This document shows positions 36,946-44,986 of a DNA stretch of 59,827 nt, in pieces. The translations under genes and the position numbers were made by a program. Source of the stretch: a bacterium (GTDB lineage: Bacteria > Krumholzibacteriota > Krumholzibacteriia > LZORAL124-64-63); NCBI GenBank assembly GCA_018814885.1, contig JAHIYU010000139.1, positions 1 through 59,827 of the forward strand. The letters run 5' to 3'. A model generated the notes under the pieces. The model was not told the origin of the DNA. It did not search any database and saw only the letters and a program-made list of their open reading frames with translations. The first letter of the stretch is position 1; every line of letters starts with the position of its first letter.

Positions 36946-39222
36946 CTACAGCTGGAACAGGTACTGCAGCTTCATGAAGTACTGCCGGTCGGTCAGGCGC
37001 CACGCGTCGATGCCGTCGTTTTCCGGATCGATCACCAGGTAGTCGCGGGTCGAGCCGCAGTAGAAGGTCGAGAACGGGTTGATCCGGTAGGTGACCAGGG
37101 GATCGGCCTCCCACAGCTCGTTGAAATCGTCGTACTGGATGACCAGCCGCGCCGACAGCTCGCGCGTGAACTGCAGGCCCCAGCGGCTGCGCAGGATGAA
37201 GCCCTTGAAGAGCGGCTCGCCGGTCGCCGCGTTTCCGCTCTCGATCCAGTGCCAGCTGGTCTCGAAGAGGAAACGGTCGGCGGGCTTCAGATCGATCCAG
37301 ATCATCGCGTTGTTCTGCTTGCCCATGACCTGGGCGCCACGGGCGATGCGGTGCCCGGTCGCGACGGAGAATCCGCCGCGCACCTTGTCGCCGGGCAGGA
37401 TCTGTGCGTCCAGGGCCGTGGCCTCGATGCCACGGAACTCGATGCCGTCGAAGAGCTCGTTGCTTTCCATGTGCGACAGCTGGAACCAGGCCTGCGCCCA
37501 GCGCAGACGCGTGGACAGGCCGGCCCATATCCACTCGTCCTTGCGGGTGCCGGCGAAATTCCAGACACGGCTCGTGTTGACGCTCGGCGAGATCCACTCC
37601 AGCAGCGGATGCCCGTCGAAACGCCACACGTAGCTGGCGTCGACCGACACGTCGCGGCGATTGTTGCGCGGCTCGAACCCGTTGCCGACGCGGAAGGTGG
37701 GGCTGCGTTCCCAGTAGTCGAGACCCACACCCCAGTCGCTCTTGTCGATTTCCAGGCTGCCGTAGATGCCTCGCCCGTCGTATATCTCGCCGTCGAAGGC
37801 GGCATTGCGCTTGCCGCCGTCGAACAGGATCCCGGCGGGGTCCTCTTCGTAGTCTTCCTGCAACCGGGCGTTCAGGGCCAAATCCCGCGGCTCCTCGACC
37901 CGCGTGCCCAGCGCCTGCCACTCCAGCTGCATGGATTGGCTCAGCCGCCAGCGCCCGTCCAGACCGACGACCGTGCCGGCGCCGCCGCCGTCGATGCGGC
38001 GATCGGTCGCCGTCAGGCCCACGTAGTTGCCGCCGTCGAGGGCGTGCCGCACGCGCAGGATGTTCGACGTGCTCTCGCCGCCCCGAGCGAAGAGGCTGCG
38101 CTCCTCCAGGGGCAACGTCAAGGGCGTGTGCTCGTCGCGCGCCACCAGGTAGGCGATGCTGGTGCTTCCCGGTCGGCCGGTCAGCTTGGCGGCGTAGCGA
38201 GGCGCGTTGATCACCCGCGTGTAGACGGTGTTGAAGAAAGAGGTGTACATGTCGCTGCCCTCCTGGAAGAAGGGCCGTCGCTCGGGAAAGGACAGGGCGA
38301 AGGTGGTATTCACGTCGATCTGCGCGGCGTCGGCCTCGATCTGGCTGAAGTCGGGATTGTAGGTGCCCTCGACCGTGAAGCTGGACGAGAGGTTGGCCCT
38401 GGCGCCGATGGAGAACTCGCCCAGGATGTCTTCGTTGGTCCAGGCGGCGTCCTCCCCCCGACCGCCGTACTGGGTGAAGATCTGCGAGGGCATGATCTCG
38501 ATGCCCCTGCCGGGCGCGACACCGCGGATGCCCGTGATCGTCCCCCACTTGCAGGGCCAGCAGTTCTCGTCGCGGTCGTAGGCGGCCCAGGAATACTGGC
38601 CGCGCACATCGCGGGGATGGTTGCGCCAGAAATCGACGCGCCACACCTGCTCGTCCCGGTTCGGGAAACGCAGGCTGGACCAGGGGATGGCCAGCTCCAC
38701 CTGCCAGCCCTCGTCGGTGACCTTGCCCGCGCTGTGGAAGACCATGTCGTAGCCCATGTCCTCGCCGCCGTTGGCCGACCAGAGCAGGTCGCCCTGGATG
38801 CCCAGCGGGTTGCAGGCGATCTCGTAGGCCCACGACTGGTCGGCGTAGGTGTCGATGGCCGTGATGACGTAGTCGTCGCTCCAGATGCGGTCGCGTTCGG
38901 TGAAGCTGGCGCGCACCAGGGCGGGGTCGTCGTAGCAGATGTAGGCGACGTAGAGGTGCTCGTCGTCGTAGGTCATCAGGGCCACGGTCGCCACGGGCGG
39001 CTGGACCTGGTCGCCGGGGTTGTGCTCGGCGAAATGCCGGGCGCGGGGTTGGCCGGCCCAGCCGGCGTCGTTCAGATCGCCGTCGACGTCGATCTCGCCG
39101 GCGGCGCGGGAGATCTCCAGCTCCGGGTGGTAGGTGGCGACCCAGCCGTCGGCGGCGGCGGAGGCGGCGGCGATGGTCAGGACGGATACCGAGAGCAGGC
39201 CGAGCGGGCGGGGATGTCTCAT
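36946..39222 (-). CDS. DUF5916 outer-membrane protein with CBM9-like N-terminus
   Basis: A 758-residue protein with a signal peptide (LLSVSVLTIAAASAAA). A CBM9-like beta-sandwich (about 35-235) opens with GEIDVDGDLNDAGWAG and includes VALMTYDDEHLYVAYICYDD. The DUF5916 region follows (FSQIEADAAQIDVNTTFALSFPERRPFFQEG around 325) and then a long C-terminal barrel of alternating aromatic strands ending LQYLFQL. A final aromatic-hydrophobic strand fits BAM-dependent outer-membrane insertion. It is probably a surface binding or transport barrel; the ligand is unknown. GAGGAACAGCG precedes the ATG. It is divergent from the barrel gene at 39446. Confidence 0.88.
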   Translation of the reverse strand: MRHPRPLGLLSVSVLTIAAASAAADGWVATYHPELEISRAAGEIDVDGDLNDAGWAGQPRARHFAEHNPGDQVQPPVATVALMTYDDEHLYVAYICYDDPALVRASFTERDRIWSDDYVITAIDTYADQSWAYEIACNPLGIQGDLLWSANGGEDMGYDMVFHSAGKVTDEGWQVELAIPWSSLRFPNRDEQVWRVDFWRNHPRDVRGQYSWAAYDRDENCWPCKWGTITGIRGVAPGRGIEIMPSQIFTQYGGRGEDAAWTNEDILGEFSIGARANLSSSFTVEGTYNPDFSQIEADAAQIDVNTTFALSFPERRPFFQEGSDMYTSFFNTVYTRVINAPRYAAKLTGRPGSTSIAYLVARDEHTPLTLPLEERSLFARGGESTSNILRVRHALDGGNYVGLTATDRRIDGGGAGTVVGLDGRWRLSQSMQLEWQALGTRVEEPRDLALNARLQEDYEEDPAGILFDGGKRNAAFDGEIYDGRGIYGSLEIDKSDWGVGLDYWERSPTFRVGNGFEPRNNRRDVSVDASYVWRFDGHPLLEWISPSVNTSRVWNFAGTRKDEWIWAGLSTRLRWAQAWFQLSHMESNELFDGIEFRGIEATALDAQILPGDKVRGGFSVATGHRIARGAQVMGKQNNAMIWIDLKPADRFLFETSWHWIESGNAATGEPLFKGFILRSRWGLQFTRELSARLVIQYDDFNELWEADPLVTYRINPFSTFYCGSTRDYLVIDPENDGIDAWRLTDRQYFMKLQYLFQL

Positions 39223-39445
39223 CGCTGTTCCTCGTCGGTGTGGGGGGCTGCCGGCGATCACCGGGAGGAATACGGAATCCCGGCCGCCGGGTTGCGGCCG
39301 GGCCGCGGTGAGATGCCCCGAGATGCAACCTGGCCGCAGCGGCGAACGTACAGGGCCCTCGTGCGCCGTACGCCGAAAACCTGCAGAGTTCCGGCGGCGC
39401 ACGTGATACGGTCGGACAGCACCCTCCGGACAAGCGAGACGACAC

Positions 39446-40162
39446 ATGAGAGCAACCGTCGATCACACGAGCAGCCCGCCGGTCCTGGCGGCCCTCGCAC
39501 TGGCAGCGACGCTGGGTGCCGCCCCCGCCCTGGCCGGCCACGAAGGCGCCGTCCACATGGAGGTAGGCGCGCCCGCGGGCGCCTTCGACGAGCACGTGGA
39601 CAACCTGGGCTTCGGCTTTTCGCTGGACTACGCCTACAGCGGCGACGGGCCTCTGGCGGTGGGCATCGGCGGCGACTTTCTGATCTACGGCCACCAGACG
39701 GTGGTCATGTCGCTGCCGCTGGTGGAGGACTTCGAGTACAACACCGACAACAACATCGCTTCGATCTTCCTGCTGGCCCGTCTGCACGGCGGCGACGGCC
39801 GCGTGATCCCGTACGTGGAGGGGCGCTTCGGCGGCGGCTACATCTGGACCGAGACCAAGCTCACCGACGAGGACTGGTACGACGACGACGAGATCGCGCG
39901 CCAGACGAACTGGGACGACTTCATGACGATCTGGGGCGGCGGCGGCGGACTCAAGATCATGCTGAAGCGCGGCGACCCCCGCGACCGGGAGTCGAAGGAT
40001 GTCCTGTTGGACATGAAGATCGTCTACCGCCACGGCGCCCGGGCGAGCTACCTGACCGAGGGCGCCATCAGCGTGGACGTCAACGACCGCGTCCGCATCC
40101 GGCCCTCGTCATCCGAGACGGACCTGCTGCAGTTCGAGCTGGGCGTGGCCGTGCGCTTCTGA
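39446..40162 (+). CDS. Outer-membrane beta-barrel protein
   Basis: A 238-residue protein. The signal peptide (VLAALALAATLGAAPALAG) precedes alternating hydrophobic strands (FGFSLDYAYSG, LAVGIGGDFLIYG, IASIFLLARLHGG, VIPYVEGRFGGGYIW), and the chain ends in LLQFELGVAVRF. A terminal Phe and beta-signal are typical of barrels folded by BAM. The family is not recognised; 8-10 strands are plausible. The start follows GAGACGAC. The DUF1684 lipoprotein gene follows after 14 bases, so the two are probably co-transcribed. Confidence 0.75.
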   Translation: MRATVDHTSSPPVLAALALAATLGAAPALAGHEGAVHMEVGAPAGAFDEHVDNLGFGFSLDYAYSGDGPLAVGIGGDFLIYGHQTVVMSLPLVEDFEYNTDNNIASIFLLARLHGGDGRVIPYVEGRFGGGYIWTETKLTDEDWYDDDEIARQTNWDDFMTIWGGGGGLKIMLKRGDPRDRESKDVLLDMKIVYRHGARASYLTEGAISVDVNDRVRIRPSSSETDLLQFELGVAVRF

Positions 40163-40176
40163 CCGGAGGAGTCGAC

Positions 40177-41073
40177 ATGGGATTCGGGCGATGGGCATTC
40201 CTGGCCGCCTTCGCCGTCCTGGCCCCGGGCGGCTGCGGCGGCGATTCCGCCTACGTGGCGGAGATCGACGCCTGGCACGCCGCGCGCGTCGACAGGCTGC
40301 GCGGCGAGGACGGCTGGCTGACGCTGACGGGGCTGCATCCGCTGCGCGAAGGCGCCAACACGGTCGGTTCGTCCGAAGGCGCCGACGTACGTCTGGACGG
40401 GAAGGCGCCGGCGCGCACCGGCGTGCTGGAGATCGCCGGGGGCGGCATCGTTTTCAGAGCCGAACCGGACGCCAAGGTCCACGTCGCCGGGGACGACGAG
40501 AAGGACGTCGAGACGATCGCCATGCGCACCGACATGCAGGACGACACCACCGTGCTGGCGGTCGGCACCCTGACCTTCCACGTCATCGACCGCGGCGGCC
40601 TGCTGCTGCTGCGCGTGAAGGATCGCGAGAGCGCTACCCGGCGCGACTTCAAGGGCATCGCGCGCTTCCCCGTCGACGAGATCTGGCGCGTCACGGCGCG
40701 TCTGGCGCCCCACGATCCGCCCCGCGGCGTGACGATGCCGAACGTGCTGGGCCGGACCTCGGAGGAGCCGAGCCCCGGCGTGCTGATCTTCGAGCTGGCT
40801 GGTGAGATCTGCAGCCTGACCCCCGTGGGAAAGCCGGACGAGGACCTGTTCATCGTCTTCGCGGACGCCACCTCGGGCGCCGAGACCTACGGCGGCGGCC
40901 GCTTCCTCTCGACCGAAGCGCCGGCCGCCGACGGCACGGTCGTGCTGGACTTCAACAAGGCGGTCATTCCGCCCTGCGCGTTCACGCCCTATGCCACGTG
41001 CCCGCTGCCGCCTGCGGGGAACACGCTGGGGGTGGGGGTGCGGGCGGGCGAGAAGACCTGGGGTGATCACTGA
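40177..41073 (+). CDS. DUF1684 lipoprotein
   Basis: A 298-residue lipoprotein (AFLAAFAVLAPGGCGG, lipobox Cys near 20) of the DUF1684 family. The N-terminal FHA-like part has EIDAWHAARVDRLRGEDGWLTLTGLHPLREG. The central part has DRESATRRDFKGIARFPVD, and the end GGRFLSTEAP...VLDFNKAVIPPCAFTPYATCPLPP carries the conserved asparagine, proline and cysteine cluster. The function of DUF1684 is unknown. GGAGGAGTCGAC directly before the ATG fixes the start. It is likely anchored in the inner or outer membrane, facing the periplasm. Confidence 0.85.
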   Translation: MGFGRWAFLAAFAVLAPGGCGGDSAYVAEIDAWHAARVDRLRGEDGWLTLTGLHPLREGANTVGSSEGADVRLDGKAPARTGVLEIAGGGIVFRAEPDAKVHVAGDDEKDVETIAMRTDMQDDTTVLAVGTLTFHVIDRGGLLLLRVKDRESATRRDFKGIARFPVDEIWRVTARLAPHDPPRGVTMPNVLGRTSEEPSPGVLIFELAGEICSLTPVGKPDEDLFIVFADATSGAETYGGGRFLSTEAPAADGTVVLDFNKAVIPPCAFTPYATCPLPPAGNTLGVGVRAGEKTWGDH

Positions 41074-41082
41074 CCTGTGGGT

Positions 41083-41751
41083 TCACCGGTACAGCGCGCG
41101 CACCTCACCCCAGTCCAGGGTCTCGTTGGGCACAGTGTAGCCTTCCAGGCAATAGGCGATATCCGTGTAGTAGTATGGCTCCGACCCCTGTTCCCAGCGC
41201 GTGTGCAGGGCGTCGTCGTACCACTGGGACCCGCAGCCGTAGAATTCCCCTCGCTCCGTCGCTCTGACTCCTGCCGAGGGCCATTCTCCGGGTCCCCACG
41301 AGGTTATCGGCGAGAAGCCCAGGGACATTTCGGTCGTGATGACCACCGTCTCGGGCAGGACCGCCCTGACGTGGTATACCAGATAGCAGGGAAATACCTC
41401 GGCGACCAGTTCGGGCGACAGCTCGCTCCAGTCGTAGGCGTAAGTTAGATCCGCAGTCTGGCCCGGGGGACATTGGCTGAAGTAGAAGTTGACCGCGAAC
41501 CCGTCCGGCGCTTCCCAGACACAATCGCCATCGTACACGTTGACGTAGAAGGTCACCGTCGAGATGACCTGCCCGGCGAGCGCATCGGGAATGTCGTCGG
41601 CCTTCTCGGAATATGTGTCACCGGTCGGTCCGGAGGCCTTCGTATAATCCGCGACGGGTTGACAGTAGAGTTCTTCGCGAGAGCCGGGCTGCTGAGCGAC
41701 GGCGGATCCCGCGATGAAACTGATTATGATCAGAGCGACGACGGTACGCAT
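41083..41751 (-). CDS. Exported protein of unknown function with C-terminal WG tail
   Basis: A 222-residue protein with a signal peptide (TVVALIIISFIAGSAVAQ). The mature beta-rich domain (about 25-205) contains several cysteines (YCQP, GDCVWE, QCPPG, FPCY, FYGCGSQWYDD, AYCLEG) that probably form disulfides after export. No family is recognised. It ends VPNETLDWGEVRALYR, the short WG tail shared with exported proteins at 2441, 13052 and 51719, and has no FlgD-like module. GAGGGGGGACATC precedes the ATG. The DNA is somewhat less GC-rich than its neighbours. It converges on the DUF1684 gene with only 9 bases between stops. Confidence 0.8.
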   Translation of the reverse strand: MRTVVALIIISFIAGSAVAQQPGSREELYCQPVADYTKASGPTGDTYSEKADDIPDALAGQVISTVTFYVNVYDGDCVWEAPDGFAVNFYFSQCPPGQTADLTYAYDWSELSPELVAEVFPCYLVYHVRAVLPETVVITTEMSLGFSPITSWGPGEWPSAGVRATERGEFYGCGSQWYDDALHTRWEQGSEPYYYTDIAYCLEGYTVPNETLDWGEVRALYR

Positions 41752-41850
41752 GATGTCCCCCTCGATGCGTGATGAAACGACTCCGTGCATTCAATACGAT
41801 AGCATATCGGTGAATCACGGGACAAGTCGTCCACTGTCGCATCGACGAGA

Positions 41851-42165
41851 TCAGTTAACGATCTCGTAGCACACCACTTCCATCACCGCCGCCTCCCCGT
41901 CGTCCCCCGCGCTGAGCCGGCTGCCGCGGCCCCACTGCGTCGCGAAGGCATCGGCGAATCCCCGCACCACCAGCGCGCGGTCCGCGCCGCCGAAGAACGC
42001 CGCGTCGTAGCGCCCGTCGCCAGGGCACTGCAGCTCCACTTGCTGGACGAACACGCCGTCCCGGTCGAAGACGTCGAAGGTGCAGAGCACGCCCTCGGGC
42101 TGCTCGCGCACGCCGTTGACACCCGCCACCGCCCTGCTAGAGACCACGGCATACCTGCGCCCCAA
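41851..42165 (-). pseudogene. N-terminally truncated paralog of the six-bladed propeller protein at 48535
   Basis: About 100 codons align with the C-terminal part of the propeller gene at 48535-49745: FDVFDRDGVFVQQVELQC against YDVFGPRGDFLESVALAC, and GEAAVMEVVCYE against GEAAPMEIVCYE at the very end. The first three quarters of the protein are absent, and the open frame is cut off 12 bases before the divergent lipoprotein start. No signal peptide or promoter room exists. It is best read as a remnant of a duplicated gene. Confidence 0.65.
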
Positions 42166-42177
42166 CGGAGGACATCC

Positions 42178-42758
42178 ATGCGCATCCCGATCTTCGCCAT
42201 CGTTCTGCTCGCCCTGGCGTCAGCCGGCCTCGTCGGCTGCAGTTCCGACGAGACGCCCTGCCCGGACGGCCCTGTCTTCACGCACCACGTCATCGACCCG
42301 GATTCGGTCGCCAACTTCGATCCCCTGGGCAACCTGAACCCGCCGGGCCACGTCTTCCCGTCCGACCACGGCGGATACTACATCGCCGCGCAGCCGGGGA
42401 GCAAGACGACCTACAACGTATGGATCTTCGCGCCCGGCGACATGAGGATCCGCACCTGGCGCTGGTCGAATCGCACATCTGGCCGTCGCGGCACGCCTTC
42501 TCGGTGGGCACCTCGATGCCGGCCGTCGGCAGCGGCGTCTACCTGTTCGTCCCGCAGGACGACGGCGTCTACAACCGCCTCTTCGCGGACGTCACGTCCG
42601 ATGGGACGATGTGCGGGTACATCCCCGAATGGCCGATCGGGACCTTCTTCATCACGTTGCCGGACGCGAACACGCTCTGGATCCAGATCCTGGACGGCGA
42701 ACACCCGGACCCGGCGGACCGGGTGTTCACCGACGACAAGGTGGTCTTCAAGCGCTAG
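42178..42758 (+). CDS. Small lipoprotein of unknown function, interrupted by a frameshift
   Basis: It starts well: GGAGGACATCC, then MRIPIFAIVLLALASAGLVGCSS, a lipoprotein signal with lipobox LVGC. Protein-like sequence in the first frame stops near APGDMR (about 42447). It resumes one base out of phase as HLALVESHIWPSRHAFSVG and runs to TFFITLPDANTLWIQ and KVVFKR with a stop at 42758. In the first frame the same DNA gives the Arg/Ser/Thr-rich gibberish typical of a wrong frame. Adding one base near 42445 would give a protein of about 193 residues. The shift is either a sequencing error or a real inactivation. No family is recognised. The 3' end overlaps msrA by 4 bases, convergently. Confidence 0.6.
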
Positions 42759-43357
42759 CGCTTGAGCCGGTCGCGGAACTTCTCGCGGAACTTGTCCAGC
42801 TTGGGCGAGATGACCACCCGGCAGTAGGGCTGGTTCTTGTTGTTGCGATAGTAGTCCTGGTGACCCTCGTCGGCGCGGATGAAGGCGTCGAAAGGCGTCA
42901 CCTGGGTGACGATGGGATCGTCGAAGACGTCCGCCGCGGTCAGGTCGGCGATCAGTCTCGCGGCGGCCGCGCGCTGCGCGTCGTCGTGGAAGAAGATCGC
43001 GGAGCGGTACTGCTCGCCGGCGTCAGCGCCCTGCCGGTTGAGGGTGGTCGGGTCGTGGACCGAGAAGAAGACCGTCAGCAGCTCCTCGTACGAGAGCCGG
43101 GCCGGGTCGTAGGCGATCTGCACCACCTCGGCGTGGCCGGTCCCGCCGGCGCAGACCTGCTCGTAGGTGACGTTGCCCTTGCCGCCGCCCGCGAAGCCCG
43201 AGTCCACCTTCACGACGCCCTCCAGCTCCTCGAAGACCGCTTCCAGGCACCAGTAGCAGCCGCCGGCCAGGGTGGCCTTCTGCGTGTCGTTCGTCGCGGC
43301 CATCGTTCCTCCCGCGCCGGCGAGCGACAGCGCCAGCGTCATGATGATGATCCTCAT
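42755..43357 (-). CDS. msrA: Exported peptide methionine sulfoxide reductase MsrA
   Basis: A 200-residue enzyme that reduces methionine-S-sulfoxide in proteins. The MsrA signature [12 protein letters not shown] gives the catalytic Cys34 (with Cys37), followed by [53 protein letters not shown] and a DEGHQDYY end. All MsrA blocks are present. A hydrophobic leader ([19 protein letters not shown]) suggests a periplasmic form protecting exported proteins. No MsrB domain is fused. GGAGTGGAAACGAC precedes the ATG. A longer start at 43465 is rejected because it has no leader character. Confidence 0.94.
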   Translation of the reverse strand: MRIIIMTLALSLAGAGGTMAATNDTQKATLAGGCYWCLEAVFEELEGVVKVDSGFAGGGKGNVTYEQVCAGGTGHAEVVQIAYDPARLSYEELLTVFFSVHDPTTLNRQGADAGEQYRSAIFFHDDAQRAAAARLIADLTAADVFDDPIVTQVTPFDAFIRADEGHQDYYRNNKNQPYCRVVISPKLDKFREKFRDRLKR

Positions 43358-43546
43358 GTCGTTTCCACTCCTTCCATCCCCGCCGGGGGATGCGTTGGCA
43401 TCACACGAAACACGCAATGAAACGATTCGGCAAACCGGGGCCGGCTCCTCAGATGATGCGTGCACCCATGAGGGGATCGATTACAAGCCGATGGGATCCG
43501 ACATGAGCGGCCCGACGCATCACGCCGTGAATTTCGATGCAACCTC

Positions 43547-43575
43547 TTGACGAGCCGGCCGTAAACTGATACTGT
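43547..43575 (+). promoter_or_regulatory. Putative promoter of the GntR-membrane protein operon
   Basis: TTGACG (43547-43552), 17 bases and TACTGT (43570-43575). The -35 is good and the -10 weak (3 of 6). A perfect 12-base palindrome overlaps the -10 end, the expected place for autorepression by the regulator encoded just downstream. Confidence 0.5.
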
Positions 43576-43584
43576 ACTAGTACA
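43573..43584. promoter_or_regulatory. Palindromic operator TGTACTAGTACA for the GntR (YtrA-type) regulator
   Basis: TGTACTAGTACA is a perfect inverted repeat 24 bases before the regulator's ATG, overlapping its presumed -10. YtrA-subfamily regulators are known to bind short TAC/GTA-rich palindromes in their own promoters, so this is the most likely binding site. It was not tested against other sites genome-wide. Confidence 0.6.
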
Positions 43585-43608
43585 AGTGATACAGAGAGGG
43601 AAGAACCC

Positions 43609-44037
43609 ATGGCCTCGTCAGGATCACCCGCACATGGGCTGCTCGCCGTCGATCTGGAGGGCGAGACACCCATCTACCGGCAGATCATCAACGGCATCCG
43701 CCGTCAGGTCGCCGACGGCCTGCTCCCGCCCGGCGCGGCCCTGCCCTCGGTCCGCCAGCTGGCGACCGACCTGGAAATCAATCCGAACACGGTCAGCAAG
43801 TCGTATCTGCTGCTCGAACGGGACGGGATCCTCGTCAGCCGCAGTCGGACGGGCCACTACGTGGCCGAAGCGGGCCGGGACCACGCCCGGGCCGGCGACC
43901 GGACGCGGCTGGACGAGGCCGTGAACGACTTCCTCGCTGCCGGACACGAGCTGGGCCTGTCCGACGAGTTCCTGTTGCACGCCCTGGCGGCCCGCGTCGC
44001 CGACCACCCCGAAATCGACGACGCCGGAGGTGCATAG
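43609..44037 (+). CDS. GntR-family transcriptional regulator, YtrA subfamily
   Basis: A 142-residue DNA-binding protein. The winged helix-turn-helix covers residues 18-85: PIYRQIINGIRRQVADGLLPPGAALPSVRQLATDL, then INPNTVSKSYLLLERDGIL and RTGHYVAE, all diagnostic of GntR. Only a short helical tail (about 55 residues) follows instead of a ligand-binding domain, which defines the YtrA type. GGGAAGAACCC precedes the ATG. A palindromic operator lies in the promoter, and the next gene starts one base after its stop, so it probably represses itself and the membrane protein. YtrA operons usually encode ABC transporters; here the partner is different. Confidence 0.9.
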   Translation: MASSGSPAHGLLAVDLEGETPIYRQIINGIRRQVADGLLPPGAALPSVRQLATDLEINPNTVSKSYLLLERDGILVSRSRTGHYVAEAGRDHARAGDRTRLDEAVNDFLAAGHELGLSDEFLLHALAARVADHPEIDDAGGA

Positions 44038-44038
44038 A

Positions 44039-44956
44039 ATGACGTCACTCGGCGAATACGCATCCCTGTTCCTGGCGTCAGCAGATACGACCGCGATGAG
44101 GCTCGCCAGCCTCACGGTGCTCGTCGTGGTGCAGATCGTGGCGTTCCAGTTCCTGATGATCCGCATGTCGCGCATCCTGCCCCGTCAGTTCCTGGGGTCG
44201 GACACGGGCCCGGAATCCGTGGCGCCGGTGGTGGCCCGCTATCACCGGGGTCTGGGTAACGGGCGGCGCATACTCGGCGCCCTGTTGATCGTCACCGCTC
44301 TCGCGATCGTCACCGTCGCGCCCTTCGGCCAGCCGGGTCATCGCAAGCTGGGCCTGATGGTCGTCTCGCTGCTCTCGACGGGCGTCATGCTGGGCGGGTA
44401 CGTGCGCGACACGCGCCGCATACTCATGCTGCGCCGGCTGCTGGAGCCGACGACAACGAGCACCGCCAGCCTCGAACGCCGCACGCTCTCCTCCTTCTAC
44501 CCGCAGCGACTGGAGATCCTGCCCCTGCTGATCTTCGCGCTCACGTCCGCCCTGACCGTCTGGCGCTGGCCGCGCGCGGGCGAAGCGGGCATCTTCGCGA
44601 TCATCGCCCTGCCCGCCTTCCAGCTGGTATTCATCGCCGTGTCATGGCTCTTCGCTGGCTGGCTTGCCACCCGGCGCTGGCCGATCGCCCGGGGAGCGCT
44701 GGCCCAGGCGGACGACCCGGCCGCCGTCCTGGCGCACAACCGCGCGTACCGCCGGCAGGATCTGCGGGGATTCGTTTTCGCCCGGGCCGGCATCGTCCTG
44801 CTGATGGCCGTCTGGCAGGGGCAATGGCTGCACAGATGGCGCGGCGAGTCGTTCCCCCCCTGGCTGGTCGTGGCGGACGACGCGGCGCTGATCCTCCTGC
44901 TCGTGATCTTCGTGGCGGTTATGATGACGCTGCCGGGGATCCGGAAACGGGTGTGA
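44039..44956 (+). CDS. Polytopic membrane protein in operon with the YtrA-type regulator
   Basis: A 305-residue integral membrane protein with about seven hydrophobic segments: residues 20-42, 77-95, 102-120, 157-175, 182-208, 250-270 and 280-300. No known family, ATP-binding motif or enzyme motif is seen. GGAGG, eight bases before the ATG, lies within the last codons of the regulator gene, so translation is coupled. By analogy with YtrA-type operons it may answer cell-envelope stress, but that is inference. The cytoplasmic loops are Arg-rich, consistent with the positive-inside rule. Confidence 0.75.
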   Translation: MTSLGEYASLFLASADTTAMRLASLTVLVVVQIVAFQFLMIRMSRILPRQFLGSDTGPESVAPVVARYHRGLGNGRRILGALLIVTALAIVTVAPFGQPGHRKLGLMVVSLLSTGVMLGGYVRDTRRILMLRRLLEPTTTSTASLERRTLSSFYPQRLEILPLLIFALTSALTVWRWPRAGEAGIFAIIALPAFQLVFIAVSWLFAGWLATRRWPIARGALAQADDPAAVLAHNRAYRRQDLRGFVFARAGIVLLMAVWQGQWLHRWRGESFPPWLVVADDAALILLLVIFVAVMMTLPGIRKRV

Positions 44957-44986
44957 CGAGCCACGACGATGCGGACGGCCGGCCCG

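Noticed and set aside
35005..40176. Giant plus-strand frame leading into the DUF1684 lipoprotein
   Set aside because: Only the part from 40177 is real, marked by GGAGGAGTCGAC and a lipobox. The preceding 1700 codons are antisense to the tricorn-like and DUF5916 genes.
40177..41073. DUF1684 lipoprotein end EKTWGDH as another WG tail
   Set aside because: It lacks the following [IV][KR]xx[YF] part and is the ordinary end of DUF1684 proteins.
42178..42765. Full-length lipoprotein in one frame to the stop at 42765
   Set aside because: After about 42445 that frame gives Arg/Ser/Thr-rich sequence typical of a shifted reading, while the neighbouring frame gives natural sequence to 42758. A frameshift is the better explanation.
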